From Hamiltosporidium tvaerminnensis (lineage: Eukaryota; Microsporidia; Dubosqiidae), in the NCBI GenBank assembly GCA_022605425.2, contig CM061251.1, positions 899,001 to 963,000 of the forward strand: 64,000 nt of DNA, written 5' to 3'. The position numbers and the translations under genes were made by a program. The notes beneath the pieces were generated by a model. It was not told where the DNA came from and made no database searches. It saw nothing but the letters and a program-made list of their open reading frames with translations. Below, piece by piece: positions 24,105 to 37,289 of this stretch. Position 1 is the first letter of the stretch. Each line of letters begins with the position of its first letter.

Positions 24105-27100
24105 ATGTTAGAGCCTAAATCTCGCTCATGTATCAAAATTGACAAAAAGTTTTTGTATACGTTTATACGAAACAGGTAAGGATAATTAACAAGAATAAGG
24201 TTTTTTTATTAAAGTAAATAAAAGTTATTAGTTTTTAAAAGTTTAACCTATAAATCATAAAATAATATTTTATCGTTTTTTCTTTATGATATACATCTTC
24301 AAGCCGAGTTCTTTCAAATAGTCAATTGTATCCCATAATTGGGCTCTTTTCCTTGGAGTTATCGTAATCTAAGTTAATGATATTGGTATAGGTATTTACC
24401 AATATATTCTAAGTCAAATCATTCACTTATTAAGTTAAATCAGACTTTAACAAAGACCGGATGAGTTTATTGGCATTACCGTGTGAATCATAATAGAAAC
24501 ACATGTAAATAACCTTACATATGTACTTTTATAATACAAATTAGCATAGGTTGTGAAAGATATATATATTCTCAGTTGCGATTTTTTCAGTAAATGTATA
24601 TGTTGATCGTGACTTTTGTTTATATTGCTTTACTATAGATTTAATCTTTATTTATACAAAGAAGAATCAGAAGTTTCATACTAAGATGGTCTTAACTCAC
24701 TCGTAGCTGATGCCTTAACCTATAACCCTATTCACACTTTATTTAATTTTTTATAACCATTTGTCTTTCTATTTATATTTTTATTAGACAGATTTAAGTT
24801 CCATATGATAATCTATAAATCAAAAGATACTAGCATAGAAATTTTATTTGATGAGTTACAAATACTTGTTTCATTAAATTATAAAACTTTGTTTTATTTG
24901 TTTGCCTTAATATCTACCTATAAATATATTTAGATATCGAAATGTAATCATTATCTTTTAATTCACACCAATATAGGCATTTCTTTATTTTTTGAAGATT
25001 TGCTCGAGCTTTATATTAATTGTCAAAATATATATTATAAAATGAGTTATATTATGATGGTTTTTACTGAACTATATATATTAAAGATTCATTCTGTCTT
25101 TATACCAGAATTAAAATATTATTCAAATTATTTTAATCCGTATTGCTTCAAAGAAAGTGAAAAATCTAAGAAAACCAAAATAATATAGATATACATACCT
25201 TTTAAAAAATAGTTATAGCAATCGTCATTAACCTAGGTAGATAAATCAAGCGCATTGAAATTAACAAATAATTAATGCATAAACAGTTATTGAAATGTAG
25301 TTTTTATAGAAAGTAATATAAATAAAATAAGGTTATCACTTCAAGAGGTTTTTCTAAATATACTATTTAGTTTTATTCAATACTTTCGAACTTAGCACTA
25401 AGATAGTATATAGATTTAATAAAAAGACCTTACAAAATTTAAACATTTAATACATTTATTCTATAAAAATTCAATTTGGTTCACTCTGGCTATATATTAT
25501 GAAATGAAATATTTATTTATATGGATATAATGAGACAAATTAAATATTAAAATCTACTGCCTATGGATTTTATTACATATGAATAATAAATTAATGTCTT
25601 ATAAATCTATAAAAATATAATCCATTTCAAGAAAGGAATAAGTATACTTTTCTCATTAATTCATTGAAAAGTTCAATACATGATAAAAATACCTTTTCAA
25701 ATATACATCTTTCTTTCGCATATATTTATGTTTTTTTAAGTAACATAAACAATACATTTATAATAGATGACTGGTATTTTGCTCAATTTAAGGAAAGGAT
25801 AATGATATCAAGTTATATAGAAATCGAAAGTTATCTATAAATCCCATATATGATTAATGTTGGTAACAATATACTGAGAGCTTTTCTGAACAATTTCACA
25901 AAAATTAATACGGCCATATTTAGACTGAACACAACTTATTATGACCAAGATTAGAAAACCTTATTTTAAAATGGTTAAATATGGTTTTAATAGTCTGAAT
26001 ATAATAAATGAACATAAAAAAACCTACAATACCTTACACTCAAAAACTTCCAATTATGGTAAATTTTAAAAGCCTATTAAGGTTATCCACTAAAAATCGT
26101 ATAAAAAGAGGAAATGCTTAAGTATATATTCCAATGCAACATATTGATATGATTAAATAAATTATAAGATAAATGACTATAAAATTAAAGCGTTTAAGGA
26201 AAACAAGATAAAATTATAGATTATTAGAAAATAAAATGGTTTTTTATTCTATAACTTTAAGATTAAAAGAACTAGATTTGTTTTATGAGTAGAAAAACTG
26301 CTTGCATAAGTAACCAATTTAACTTAGTAAATGAGTAACAAAAGAATAATCCGAAAAGAATTTAAGCAATCAAAAGAAATGTGGATTCGAATAAAAAACT
26401 TTGAATTATAAGAAGTAAAAAGATATAAACAAATGAAATTTAAAACAACAAACTAAATTTAAGAACCATTCTGTAGTTAGAAAATATAACTAAAAAAATA
26501 ATAAACTAAAAAATTCAACTAAAAAGCTTAAAGATGAAAAAAAAAGTAAATAAAAGTCAAAATATGATGCAAATTTTTATATTAGAGACAGATTAAAAAT
26601 TTAACACATATAAATTATATCAAATTCAAATTAAACATAAAAACGAACCAGAAATGGTTTATATCGATGAAGGGGCTATATTATTTATACAGTATAAGGG
26701 TTAGTATAAAAAACTAACTAATAAATTTGAACTATGTATCTGAAATAAAGACTTAGTTAAGATATATATTTTTATAACAAGGAAAGCAAACACAAAGATA
26801 GTTAAATTTAAAATTACATATAAAAAATAAATATTTATTTTGAAGTATGTCATTATAATTCTACTGCTAATATGCAATACAATTGAACTTACCATAATAT
26901 ATCAGAATTAATACTGAAGAATAGACACAGTATTTGAGAAAATAGATAAAAAAAACTTAAGTAAGATGTATATTTAAAAAGATGTATTTGGCCAAAGTAA
27001 AAAGTATTCTAGACAATTAAATTAATTGAAATTTAAATTTCTAATTTTAGATAGAATTTTTGTGCAAATACAAACGAAAAGTAACATTTTGTTTGAATAT

Positions 27101-27260
27101 ATATCAAATACCAACTCCTTTAAAAAGTAAAAGCCAAATAAGATAAAAAAAATAAACTTTAATATGAATATTAAGTTTGAAAAGTTTTTTTGTAAATTTA
27201 GACCGTTTAATTTTGTAAATATTATATAGAAAGCTATAAGATTATAATTCAGTTCAAGGA
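24105..27260 (+). repeat. R1 repeat, copy 2 (apparently full length)
   Basis: The most complete uninterrupted copy. It begins about 'agagcctaaatctcgctcat' (compare 'agagcctacatctaactcat' at 42,950 and 'cttaactcgtttatatatca' at about 61,070) and is followable to about 27,230 through 'aatttctaatttta' and 'aaaagtttttttgtaaat', matched at 46,420 and 46,570. It supplies the empty-site allele for the LINE insertion in copy 3: 'gaaaataaaatggttttttattctataac' around 26,227 is unbroken here. Short frames inside (25,000-25,188 and 26,701-26,895) are not conserved in the other copies, so I call no gene. Terminal inverted or direct repeats were not found. Confidence 0.8.
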
Positions 27261-27508
27261 AGTAAAAGAGAGTATAAGATGTTCAAATTACAAAAGAGCC
27301 TAGTGTTCTAAAGTAGTGTTTCTAAAAAATATCACTACTAATTTTAACGTAAAAGATTATGAATTTTATTAATCAGAATCAGGTTTTCAAAAACAATTTT
27401 AATTACATAAAAAATAAAAAAAATATAAATTAAGTCGAATAAAGACTTAAGAAAACCAAAAGGTATTTAAAGTACAGAAAATCGCAATAAAAGAAACATA
27501 TGTAATAA

Positions 27509-27898
27509 TTGTATCTGCTAAGCATAAAACAGATTTTGAACTATCTCATATTTTTGTACCTGAAGCATGCATTATTGGCCAAATTAGATGTAACAGGTTC
27601 AAAATTTAACATAAGTGACTGCTTCTCGTACACTTTATCGGTACTTTAATTGTTCTTAGATCAAAAGAATTACCACGTAAAACGCGTAGAACAACCTATT
27701 TCTTTCCAAATGCAGTCTGGAATATTTGTTGCAGTCCCTTGACTAAGATTTGATCGTAAGTCAAATGCTATTCTATGTATCTCTAAGACCATGCCGATTT
27801 TAGACTTACTTTAGCATTACCACTCTATTTGACTACATCTAAGATATAGCCCAGCGAATTACATGGGTTCAACCGAAAGTAGCATTTTCATACGGTAG
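27509..27898 (+). pseudogene. Decayed coding-like fragment, unknown product
   Basis: One plus-strand frame of 129 codons stays in phase with four internal stops (TAA, TGA, TAG, TGA) in a clear G+C island (about 27,540-27,930). It reads LLAKLDVTGSKFNISDCF, then VKRVEQPISFQMQSGIFVAV, RKSNAILCISKTMPILDLL and YSPANYMGSTESS. Expected stop density in this base composition is about one in eleven codons, so the deficit is modest, but the composition is protein-like with few AT-only residues. All three stop codons occur inside, so a reassigned code is unlikely. It begins 250 bp after the end of R1 copy 2. No family recognised. Confidence 0.4.
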
Positions 27899-27909
27899 GT
27901 ATAACCTGC

Positions 27910-29280
27910 ATCTTAGGTTCCTCAACTTTAAAAATTTTAATTTGTGTTTTTCCAAGTGTTAAGTCTCAAATTCGAGTGATAAAAGTGAAGATTTCTTCGC
28001 GAATGACTAAAAACTAAGCTGCAGTTATAAATCTAGTTACATTAAAAAAAAATATAAATAGATTCGAAAAAGTTTTGCAATTTCGAAATCCTTTACATCT
28101 TAAAACAACCAACTATCAAATAACAGAATATTTTATGCAGATCTATCTCAACCTAAAAACTAAAAAAATATTGTACAACTAAACCTTCAATATTTAGTTT
28201 TAAGGCAAAAGTATTTTTTTTGGTTATTTCCCTCACCAGTTTTTTGTAAAATACTTTTTTTAATCTCGCAAGCATCGCATTGTTATAATATTTATTCAAA
28301 TTTTTTTTATCTGGACATATGTCAATCTATCATCATATGCTGGTGTCATAATCGTGATATTTACATTGATTTTGCCTTTTTTTTTAAAAATTAAGTCTAA
28401 CTTTACTAAAATCATCTACTTGATTCAAATTTCCATACATTATTGCTTAAAGTAGAATTTTTGATATTTAATTAATATATCTGATTATACTACTAAAAAA
28501 CAATCTATTAACGTTTAATGATAAAAAAGTCTTAGATATTTAAATTCATGCCAGAAATTAAAAACAAAGATTAATATTTTGCCAAGTATTTTATATAGTT
28601 TCTAAATGTTCTAAACCGAATATAAAAATATAAAGGTTTTTAATAACTTGAAATTAATTTAAATATTTTTTAGCTAAAATATTTTCTCGAACTTTGAATA
28701 TCTGTTTGTCTACTTTAGAAATAAATTATCTTCCCATATGTTTCTGTTAAACTTTTAACATATAACTTTTTAATGTATATTCTGTTAGAGGAATAACAAA
28801 GTAAAGTTTTTCGAAAATTATTAATTAAAATACAGATCAAAATTAGACCAAAATCTCTTACATACAGCAAAATATAAAAGAAATATTTTTTTAGAGTATT
28901 TTACAATATAAGCACATTAAAATAATTTTCCATTCTTTTTAATTGTGATTTACAGCTAAAAAAGAAAATTTACGTCTAAGATATAAATTAAAAACATTAA
29001 GAATAAAATTTTCTTCTATTTTAAAGATCTCTTACAATACAAATGGATTTTTAGAAGTTAATTTTTAGTGAATTTTTAAATTTGCCAATGTTAAAAAAAA
29101 ACTGGGATCATTTATGGAAAGCTGATATATTGAAATTACATTTCTGTAAAATTTTCCTTATTGTAGAAACAATAAAAAAATATAAATATTATAAGCTTTA
29201 GAACTATATTTAGAATATTAGGAGTTTTATTGTTGTATAAATCTGCTTAAGAATAATTTTTTTTTAAAGATTGCTTTCAT
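27910..29280. other. Gene-free AT-rich DNA
   Basis: No gene, RNA or repeat identified between the 27.5-kb fossil and the first R3 block. Confidence 0.5.
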
Positions 29281-29284
29281 CTAT

Positions 29285-29395
29285 TTTTGCAAACCTTTTA
29301 CCCTTACTGTTTTGAATCTTAACGGATCTTCCTTTAAAGAAAAATTAAATTAAAAGCAAAAGAAGAAAAGTGGACTGAAAAATGGAAAAAATGAA
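29285..29395 (+). repeat. R3 motif, copy 1
   Basis: Contains ccttttacccttactgtttt followed by an A/G-rich stretch ending in 'actgaaaaatggaaaa'. It resembles 40,552-40,655 and 59,610-59,725. Similarity extends only about 100 bp and is the weakest of the three copies. Confidence 0.3.
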
Positions 29396-29574
29396 AAATT
29401 AAAATACATACAAAGAATGTATCTAAACAATAATTAAATATCAATTTTTTCTTTATGAGATTAAGTATATACTTATTTGGATGAGATGTAAAAAAATAGA
29501 TAATTGGCATTATTACTTAATTATTCTAATGAAAGTTTGATTGAAAAATCCAATATCATCTTACATACAAATAG

Positions 29575-30220
29575 AAAAGTTTCAATATGGGATCCGAACC
29601 AGATATTCTAATTAATTCTTTAAATTTGTTCAAATCGACCCTGTTTCTACATTAGTGTCAAATCTGTGATATTTAATACAAAATAGCCAAATTATTAATA
29701 CAAAGGGGCGGGTCGTGAAGAAAGCTCTGGTTGAGGTAACCGAATATATTGATAATTGGTTGAAAAACATCTAGATAAACTGATACAGATTTTATATGAT
29801 CAAATTTGATGCGGAAATATGTAATATAAAGATATAAATGACAAAGCAAACCACAATCCTTACTCGGTGTTAAATTGTAAATACAATCCATGCCTCTTGG
29901 TTAAAAAACAGAAAATATATTATGTAGCGGTGAGCACAGAACTTAAATGCGTAAAAAATTTATTTTTGAACAATATAATTTTATGTGTTCTTAAAAATAC
30001 GGAAATATGAAAAAGTACCTTTACATGATAGAATTTAGAAAGAAAATATTTTAAATTTTTCTTTAAAAATTTATAAGTTAAATGATGGTGGCCCTTTTAA
30101 TAAAACGTTGATAGAAAATATAAAGAGCTTGGGAAGATGGCTATTGAAATTGAACGTTGAAGCCTTGCATAAAAACATTCACCGGTTAATTCTGGTTTTA
30201 AATTTATTAAACAATTGATA
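29575..30220 (+). pseudogene. Decayed coding-like region, unknown product
   Basis: Plus-strand frames in changing phase. 29,575-29,655 has an ATG at 29,587 and reads MGSEPDILINSLNLFKSTLF. 29,700-29,774 reads TKGRVVKKALVEVTEYIDNW. 30,054-30,218 reads LNDGGPFNKTLIENIKSLGR, then WLLKLNVEALHKNIHRL. These share a strand and follow one another as expected of a gene broken by frameshifts, but gaps between them are unreadable. The opposite strand also carries open frames (29,673-29,891 and 30,097-30,342), so strand choice is uncertain. No family recognised; DGGPF alone is too little to claim a DDE-type enzyme. Confidence 0.3.
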
Positions 30221-30758
30221 TTTTTTTGCTTATACATTTTTATAGGAGTTACGCGTCGATATACATTTGTATTTCTTTTAATCCCAGCTTTTTTATAATA
30301 AACAGTTACTCTTAATGAGAAATGAATAAATCTCTGTGGCATGGTTGGTATATATTGTCAACTTGTTTTGATATATAATAAATTCCTAAAGAAAATCATG
30401 ACATAACGAATATTTTTATATTCTTTTGTAGATTTCAATTTTTCTTTGGTATGATAAAGTTTTATTGTAAATTTTTTATAAATTATTTATTTATAAGGTT
30501 TTACGATTCGCTTTATCCATTGTGACTGTTGTAGGAAATCTAAAGAGAATAGCTAAGTACTTAAAATTATTAGTAAAAGAATAGTGTCTAAGGTTCGTAA
30601 TTTTATAATTTATTATTAATAAAATAATTTTCATATAAATTTAAAAATTGTAAGTCGTTAGTTTGATAACAAACTATCCTATTCTTTAATAAATGAGACT
30701 TTTTATAAAAAAATTCAAATTTTATGTACCATGAATTTATTTCATTATTTTAGCAAGA

Positions 30759-31965
30759 TATGGAACAATTTAAATTATGTTGTATCCTTATAAGAACAGG
30801 AAATTTATCTTTTGCATGATTTATAGCTATATATAGATATATTTGATGTAAACAAATCCAACAAAAACCTTGAGCCAAAACTAATAATACTTGAAAATTT
30901 TGAAATAAATCTACATAAAACCTTTTACACAAACTTTTATAACAGAAATCTACACAGCCTTAAATTAATTAAACGATTCTCATTCATAAATTACTATTCA
31001 CAGTGTCTACCCTTCAACATTTGACCGACATTTGAAGTTTCTAAATAATTAAAAAAATCTATCGTGACTTATGAAAATCTTAATAGAAGTAAAAAATTTA
31101 TAAACTTAAAGTGAAAATACCCATAAAGGATGCGAGATATATTAGAACTTGTCTAATATGCATCACTATATGTAATTTGAAAACCGATATTTAAGATATA
31201 TGCAAAGATATGCTTTGTTATAGAATATAACGAATTTACTTGCATTCACCTTAATATATCTTCTTAGATAATACAATACGAAAATGGCTATATTTCAGTT
31301 TAAATGAAGCATTGGATGATTTCCAATATGATGCATGTACTTTTTCATACAGATATATAGTAAATATATAATGCGCAGTACATAATAAAAACAAATTAAA
31401 TCCTTTAATTGCTTTTTAAAGATTATTTCGACGTATATGAATATAATTTTAAAAAATAAAGTTCGTTTAAAAAAGCTAAGGCAATACATTTTACTTTAAT
31501 TGTATATAGAGCTCATATTGAAAGATAAATTTAATTTTTTCTAAATCCATTCAATAAAAACCAGAAAACTATTGAAACTAAAAATATTTTTGAAAAAATT
31601 AGATTTAAAAGTTTCTTCGTATTAAGCTTTGATATTTGAAATGCATAGATGCAATCTTATGCAAGGTATAGTTTTTTTATGTTAATTCTGGTTTGCATAG
31701 CCTTATGGCTCAAATAATTATGTTTTTTTATTGGAACGAATATACTTTTAAAAATAAAATACTACATATGCTTAAATTTATTTCTTTTCTTTATTTTTCA
31801 ATTAAATATTCAAAGGAATGAATAAAATAGTCAAGTATTGTGTATTTTAACCTTAGAAATCTTGATTCTATTTTATAGTAAGTTTTACGTGTATTAATTA
31901 TAGTATTACTAATATACAATTTTAAACCTACATTTAAGTAATGAATTTTTATAAAACTAAGAATT
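30759..31965 (+). repeat. R2 repeat, copy 1
   Basis: Colinear with 62,820-64,000. Shared landmarks in order: 'gaacaatttaaatt' (30,761 and 62,822); 'tagatatatttga'; 'caacatttga...gaagttt' (31,016 and 63,073); 'cgtgac'; 'gatgcgagatatat' (31,130) against 'gaatgcgagatatat' (63,189); 'gatgatttccaatatgatgca' against 'gtatgatttccaacatgatac'; and 'atggctcaaataattatg' (31,703) against 'atggcccaaacagctatg' (63,755). It is old and diverged, with no conserved ORF. The true 3' end is unknown because the second copy leaves the window. Confidence 0.65.
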
Positions 31966-31969
31966 ATGA

Positions 31970-34900
31970 TACGTTGAAAAATTACCTTAATAGTTTTTTA
32001 CTTTATTAAAATTTAGAAAATCTAAAAATAAATTAAAAATATTCTTAAAAACGTAATGAAAACATTAATTTCCACAGAAAATTCTAAAAAACTTATTAAA
32101 ATAAAAAATGGTTTCAATTATCAATTGCTCATACTTATACTAGTTAAACAATAGGTTTTTTAAAATTCTTGGAAATATATATTTAAAGTTGATAAAGCAA
32201 ATTTTTAAAACAGAAGAATGTGTCACAAATTATTTTAATACACACAATTGTTTTTAAAAGAAGAACTTCAATAAAAAAGTTTTCTTTTTTATTTCTTGCA
32301 AATTACTTTAATTTTTCATAAGTTTACGATGATGCTGAATTACAATCTTTAAGAAATATCTAGAATAGACTTCAAAAAGAAAAAAGATAAAAAATTTACT
32401 AAGATTAGATTCGAAACAGCTTAAAACGAATATAATGTATCTCAACCCTTATTTTTTTAGATCAGTTTTTTTTTATGCTGAGTAAATAAAATTCTGAATT
32501 TACAAATATACAAATTCAAATTTGATTTTTATTTTGTTTTTTAGAAAAATACAATTTTAAAAAATATTTTAATCAATTAGAACATCGATTTTCAATGAGA
32601 GATTGATAACATAAAAGTATGCTTTGTAATAAAACTTTAAAGTTTTTCAATGCTTTTAAAACTACTTTTGCCTTGGATTTAAATTACAAAAAAATAAAAT
32701 TTGATTCTTTGCTACGAAGTATTTTAAATTCCTATTTTATTAGAAAAAAATATCTTGTACGGATTAGTATAAAAATACTAACAAATTTAAATTACAATTA
32801 GATAATTCGAATGTTAAAATGACTAATTAGTAATTAATTAAAGTTATATTTAGTAACTGTTAAAAATTTATATATTTTATAAAAGAAAAGAGAATATTTA
32901 AACATTTCTTAAAATATACATTTTCTTTTATTTTTATAAGAAAAATCTGAAACAGAAAAATTTTAGGATACAAAAAGAAATTTTCATTTCAAATTGTTTA
33001 CAATAAATTAGTAGATATAAAAAAAGATCAAAAATGATACTTATATATCTAGAAATGAATATATAATAGAAAAAATAGAGTATTGAACAATTTATTTATG
33101 ATATCTTGATAAGGTATAATAATATTTTATTCTCATCTAAGGTGCATTTTTTGCTTATTAGAAAACATTTAGAGTAAATTTATTAATTAGCTCTAGATTT
33201 CGTAAAGAACTTAAAAATTATATAAAAAAAGTAAAAATCTGCAATGATACCTAATCAAGTAAAGACAATATCGAAAACTCTGCAAATAATTAAACTTATT
33301 TCAAATTTTTAGATAAAGATATACACTAAGAATATTAATATAGAGAGATACACGGAATTTAGTAAATCTCTTTTTTGATCAATTTGTTTAATCAACAAAT
33401 TTAAAGCAAAAACTCTAATAAAAATCAATTTCATTAACATAATTAATATTATTCAGTATATATAATAACTCATTTCGTATTAGAATAATAAATAAAAAAT
33501 ATATTTTTTTGTAAATTGGTTTAATATATATATTTATATTTTTCCCAGTTGCTTCTATAATGTATTAAATAAGTAAGTAGCGATTTTAAAGGTAAATTAT
33601 AACAGCAAAAAAATTAAAAATATTTAGAATTCGGTTTAATATATTCCCAGGACATGAAAATTTAAATTTCATAACATTATTGCACATAATTAAAATTTAA
33701 ATTATATATGATAGTTACAAAATAAATTATGATACAGCAAATAAATATAGCATTTATTCTTAAAAAAAAGTAAGCAACGACTAAATGGATAATCTTAAAA
33801 CAAGAAAGATATATATATATGATAATAAAAAATTAATATCACTTTATGTACAATTAGGTGTAATCTTCTTAGAATAACTTTGATGTTTGATTCGACTTCG
33901 CATTATGTCTCTTAATTTTGAACAAATATTAATACATTTCGAAAAAAAATCCCCAACAAATACTTCATAAATTTATTTTATCCAATATCTCTTGATATAT
34001 ATCATCTTTCCTTATTATATCATAATTTTACGGTCATTAGTGTATTAAGATGGCTTACATAAATTTAGATATCTGTAAAGAACTTAAAATTGGGCTTAGA
34101 TAAAAAACAAGTAATGAAAGAAAGTATAAAATTTAAACTCGACCCTAATTCATTTATAAAAAACGCTATACAGACCAAAATATGTAAAAAAAAGAAGAAA
34201 ATAACATTAAAATAATCTAAAATATTATATTCTTTATGAATGATTTAATCTAAAAGAAATAAAAAATACTTAAATCGAATTTCACTGATAAATCTAATAA
34301 TCCTTAGAACATTTTTTTTAGTTAAAGATCAATTTATAAATGAAAAGCTAATCGTAATAATTACGTAGTTCTCTTTTCATTCTAAAACAACTCTATATAT
34401 TTTACATCACTCTTTACTCTGTACTGCTAAAAATCTTTTATAAAATCAAAAGAATTAAAAACTCATATTCCTTACTAAATCCTGACCCAATTTTAAATAT
34501 ATATTATAGCATTTACCAAAGAAAAACTAATGAATTAGGATACTAAGTACACTCAAATTTACCAATCTATTTAAACCGATTAAAATATTTTATTTAATTT
34601 TTTTTTAAAAAATATTATAGCCTGCCAATGTAATAAAACGAAATTTTAAAATTTCTTAAATGATATTACTTGTTTCTTGAAAATATAAATGAAAAATAGA
34701 AAGTTCTGTACAACAAATATAAAATGAAGAATATGAATAATATTAGATTAATGCGCGTACGTTTTAAATGTGTGCGATAAACCGAATATTTTATTATGGA
34801 AATTGAGTTTTTTGTTTCAGAAAAGTTGAAATAATACAAGAAAAAGTATTTAAGATTCTAATAAAATTTCTCTTGTATAGAATATATAATGATTACCTTC

Positions 34901-36560
34901 TTAATGCGATTAATATTGAGAAGTCTCTTAAAAAGATAGTAAAGAAAAATCGAAAGGTTATTATATGACTAGTAATTTAGTAGGGGCGAAATACCAACAA
35001 CATTGTAGCTGTAAACCTTAATAATCTTAGATCAGACATTTTAATAAAGAATTTTTATACCTTACACATTTTAATTCTAGATGATGACTAAACTTGAGTT
35101 AAATACAGGTATTTGTAGCATAAGAATATTTAAATTTAGATATAACGAAGATTGATACTCGTAAAATTAAAAATTTGAGAATTTTCAAATAAGTCAGCAA
35201 GATAAATAAAAAATTTCAAATTTAGAAACTTCTATGTAATAAGGATACTATCCTTGTAAAATAGATTTAGTTAAATGCTTAAAATTTGGCAGTAAAATTG
35301 TTTTTATAAAAAACATGCATCAAAATACAGATTAAGCCTTCAAAATAAATTAAAGAATATTTATATACCATTCTATATCTTTTTTGCTATTATTTCCAAG
35401 TGAATAATATTTTACATTTATATTTTCTTGGTTAACTTAAACTATTAAGCAAAATGAGTACGAAAATTCTTCATATTTAATTTCTAAAACATATTATGAT
35501 TCTATATTATCGTTCTTGTTTTTAACGTATTTCTTCACGATTGTTCTGTCTCTTGTAATATTTATTAAACTTTAGTAAAGATTTGTTCAAAGAAAAGAAT
35601 GATAAATGATTTAAAATAATTAACAAAATTTTTAGTTTAGATAGCTTTATATTTTAAAGTAAGATTTAAGAAAATGAATTCATTTTAATAAAATGCTTAA
35701 AAATTTATTATAAGAATATAATATATAAATTTTAAACTTAAAGAAAATTTCTATAGTAGAGTCTATTTTAATAGAAAATATTTTAACCCGTATGAATTTT
35801 AACAGCTGTAAATTTTATTTGCTTGAAAAGTAACATTTATAACAAGAATGATCTGAGTTTATTTAGTTGCGAATCATAACGAATAAAATTAAACATTTTT
35901 TTTTATTATTGCAAACCCTATGATTCTTACTATGGCTAGATTTCTCAACTAAGATTCCAATATTACTTTTATCAAATTATTTATAGTCTTACAGAATACG
36001 CCAAATATATGATGGTCTTTATAAAATATATTTGTTATATAATAGTAATTCCTATAATTTAATGTACTATAAAGGGATCTATTAGTTTATTTAGATTAAA
36101 AATATAGAATTCTGGTCATATAAATGAAATAAATAAAAAGCCATATTCTTGGAGTATATAGTATATAAAAGAAACCAGAATAAATCATGGCTGACTTCTC
36201 TTTACATGTTTATGGAAGAAAATTTATGATAACTCTAATAAAATGCTAAAAAGGGCCTCCTAGCTTTTAAAGCCAAAATATTGACGAATATCAAATATTA
36301 AATTACAAGTCAAAATATTTTGGATAGATCAGAAAGAAATTAAATAAAATATTTAATAGATAAAAAAACTCTACAATGCGAATTTAAACATCTTTCGTTT
36401 ATTAAACGTACATTAAAGAATAATATTTCAGTTTTTTCAATCAGTACAAAACACAAAAAATTTGCTATAAACTAAGAAATAATTAAAATCAAATTCAATT
36501 TATAAATATACTTTATTTAATTCGTAAAATGAGTTCGAACAAGATAGAATTTTTACTTTT
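31970..36560. other. Gene-free AT-rich DNA
   Basis: About 4.6 kb with no supported feature. The 60-codon frame at 32,619-32,801 is made of K, N, I, L, F and Y and looks like chance. A (TA)n stretch lies near 33,810. Confidence 0.55.
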
Positions 36561-36597
36561 AAAAAAAAATTTATAAAAGAAGAGAAGATTTAAGTGT

Positions 36598-37278
36598 ATG
36601 AGTCCAAACACCATTAAGGTACCACAAAAAATAATAAAAAGTGAAAATATAAATATAATCCAATGTTTTCATTTCTACGCAATAGATTTTTGCAAAGTAA
36701 TTCTAAGGAATGTAAAATTTACGAGAGTAAATAATGCTCAGAAATTTAGTAAGAGTTCTTTGCGAAAGTATTTATCAAAAAACCTTTAAGTGTTAGGTGT
36801 AATATGTTCTAAAATATATGTACAACCAGTAAGACATTTATTAGAAAAAAAACATCACACAAATCACACGTGGCTCTTAAACAGATAGGGTCGCAATACT
36901 AATATTAGATTCGGATCTAATTCAGATGTATGTATGTTGAAACATTTCATGTTAAAAACATTATTGATTTGAGCGTAATATACCAAATTATGATATAAAG
37001 AAATTCGATATATTTTATATTCATTCTTAGATTACAAAGTTTTAATTTTAGAAGGAGTTAAATTGACAGTAGTGCCCGAGGAAAAAATAAAGCAGCACAA
37101 CCAGAAAATAGTAAAAACTAGGTTAGAGTTGCATATATGCTGGATTGCACGGAAATACCCTGAAAATCATTTTTTTTTCGTAGAAATAATAACTAAATTT
37201 TCAACATTATGTTTTTACTGTAAATTTACAACGAATAATGAGATTGAAATTATTACATGCTTAGTATTTAGGTTATGA
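36598..37278 (+). pseudogene. Decayed coding-like region, possible integrase-core remnant
   Basis: Plus-strand pieces follow one another: 36,598-36,789 (63 codons with ATG), a piece near 36,815-36,900 with SHKSHVALKQIGSQY, a piece near 36,925-37,000 with CMYVETFHVKNIIDL, and 37,063-37,278 (71 codons). The last reads HICWIARKYPEN, then HFFFVEIITKFSTLCFYCKF and TTNNEIEIITCLVF. This resembles the pattern of retroviral-type integrase cores (a hydrophobic strand with I-I-D-x-F-S, then T-T and an amphipathic helix), with T where the conserved D would be. The similarity is by eye and short, and no downstream D...E was found. It is dead whatever it was. LTR retrotransposon or Maverick-type origin is only a suggestion. 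Confidence 0.3.
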
Positions 37279-37289
37279 TGAAAATTTAG

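Noticed and set aside
25000-25188. 62-codon frame inside R1 copy 2
   Set aside because: The aligned sequence in R1 copy 3 is interrupted by stops, so it is not conserved.
27509-27898. Reassigned stop codon explaining near-open frames
   Set aside because: TAA, TAG and TGA all occur inside the fossil frames, and frameshifts accompany them; decay is simpler.
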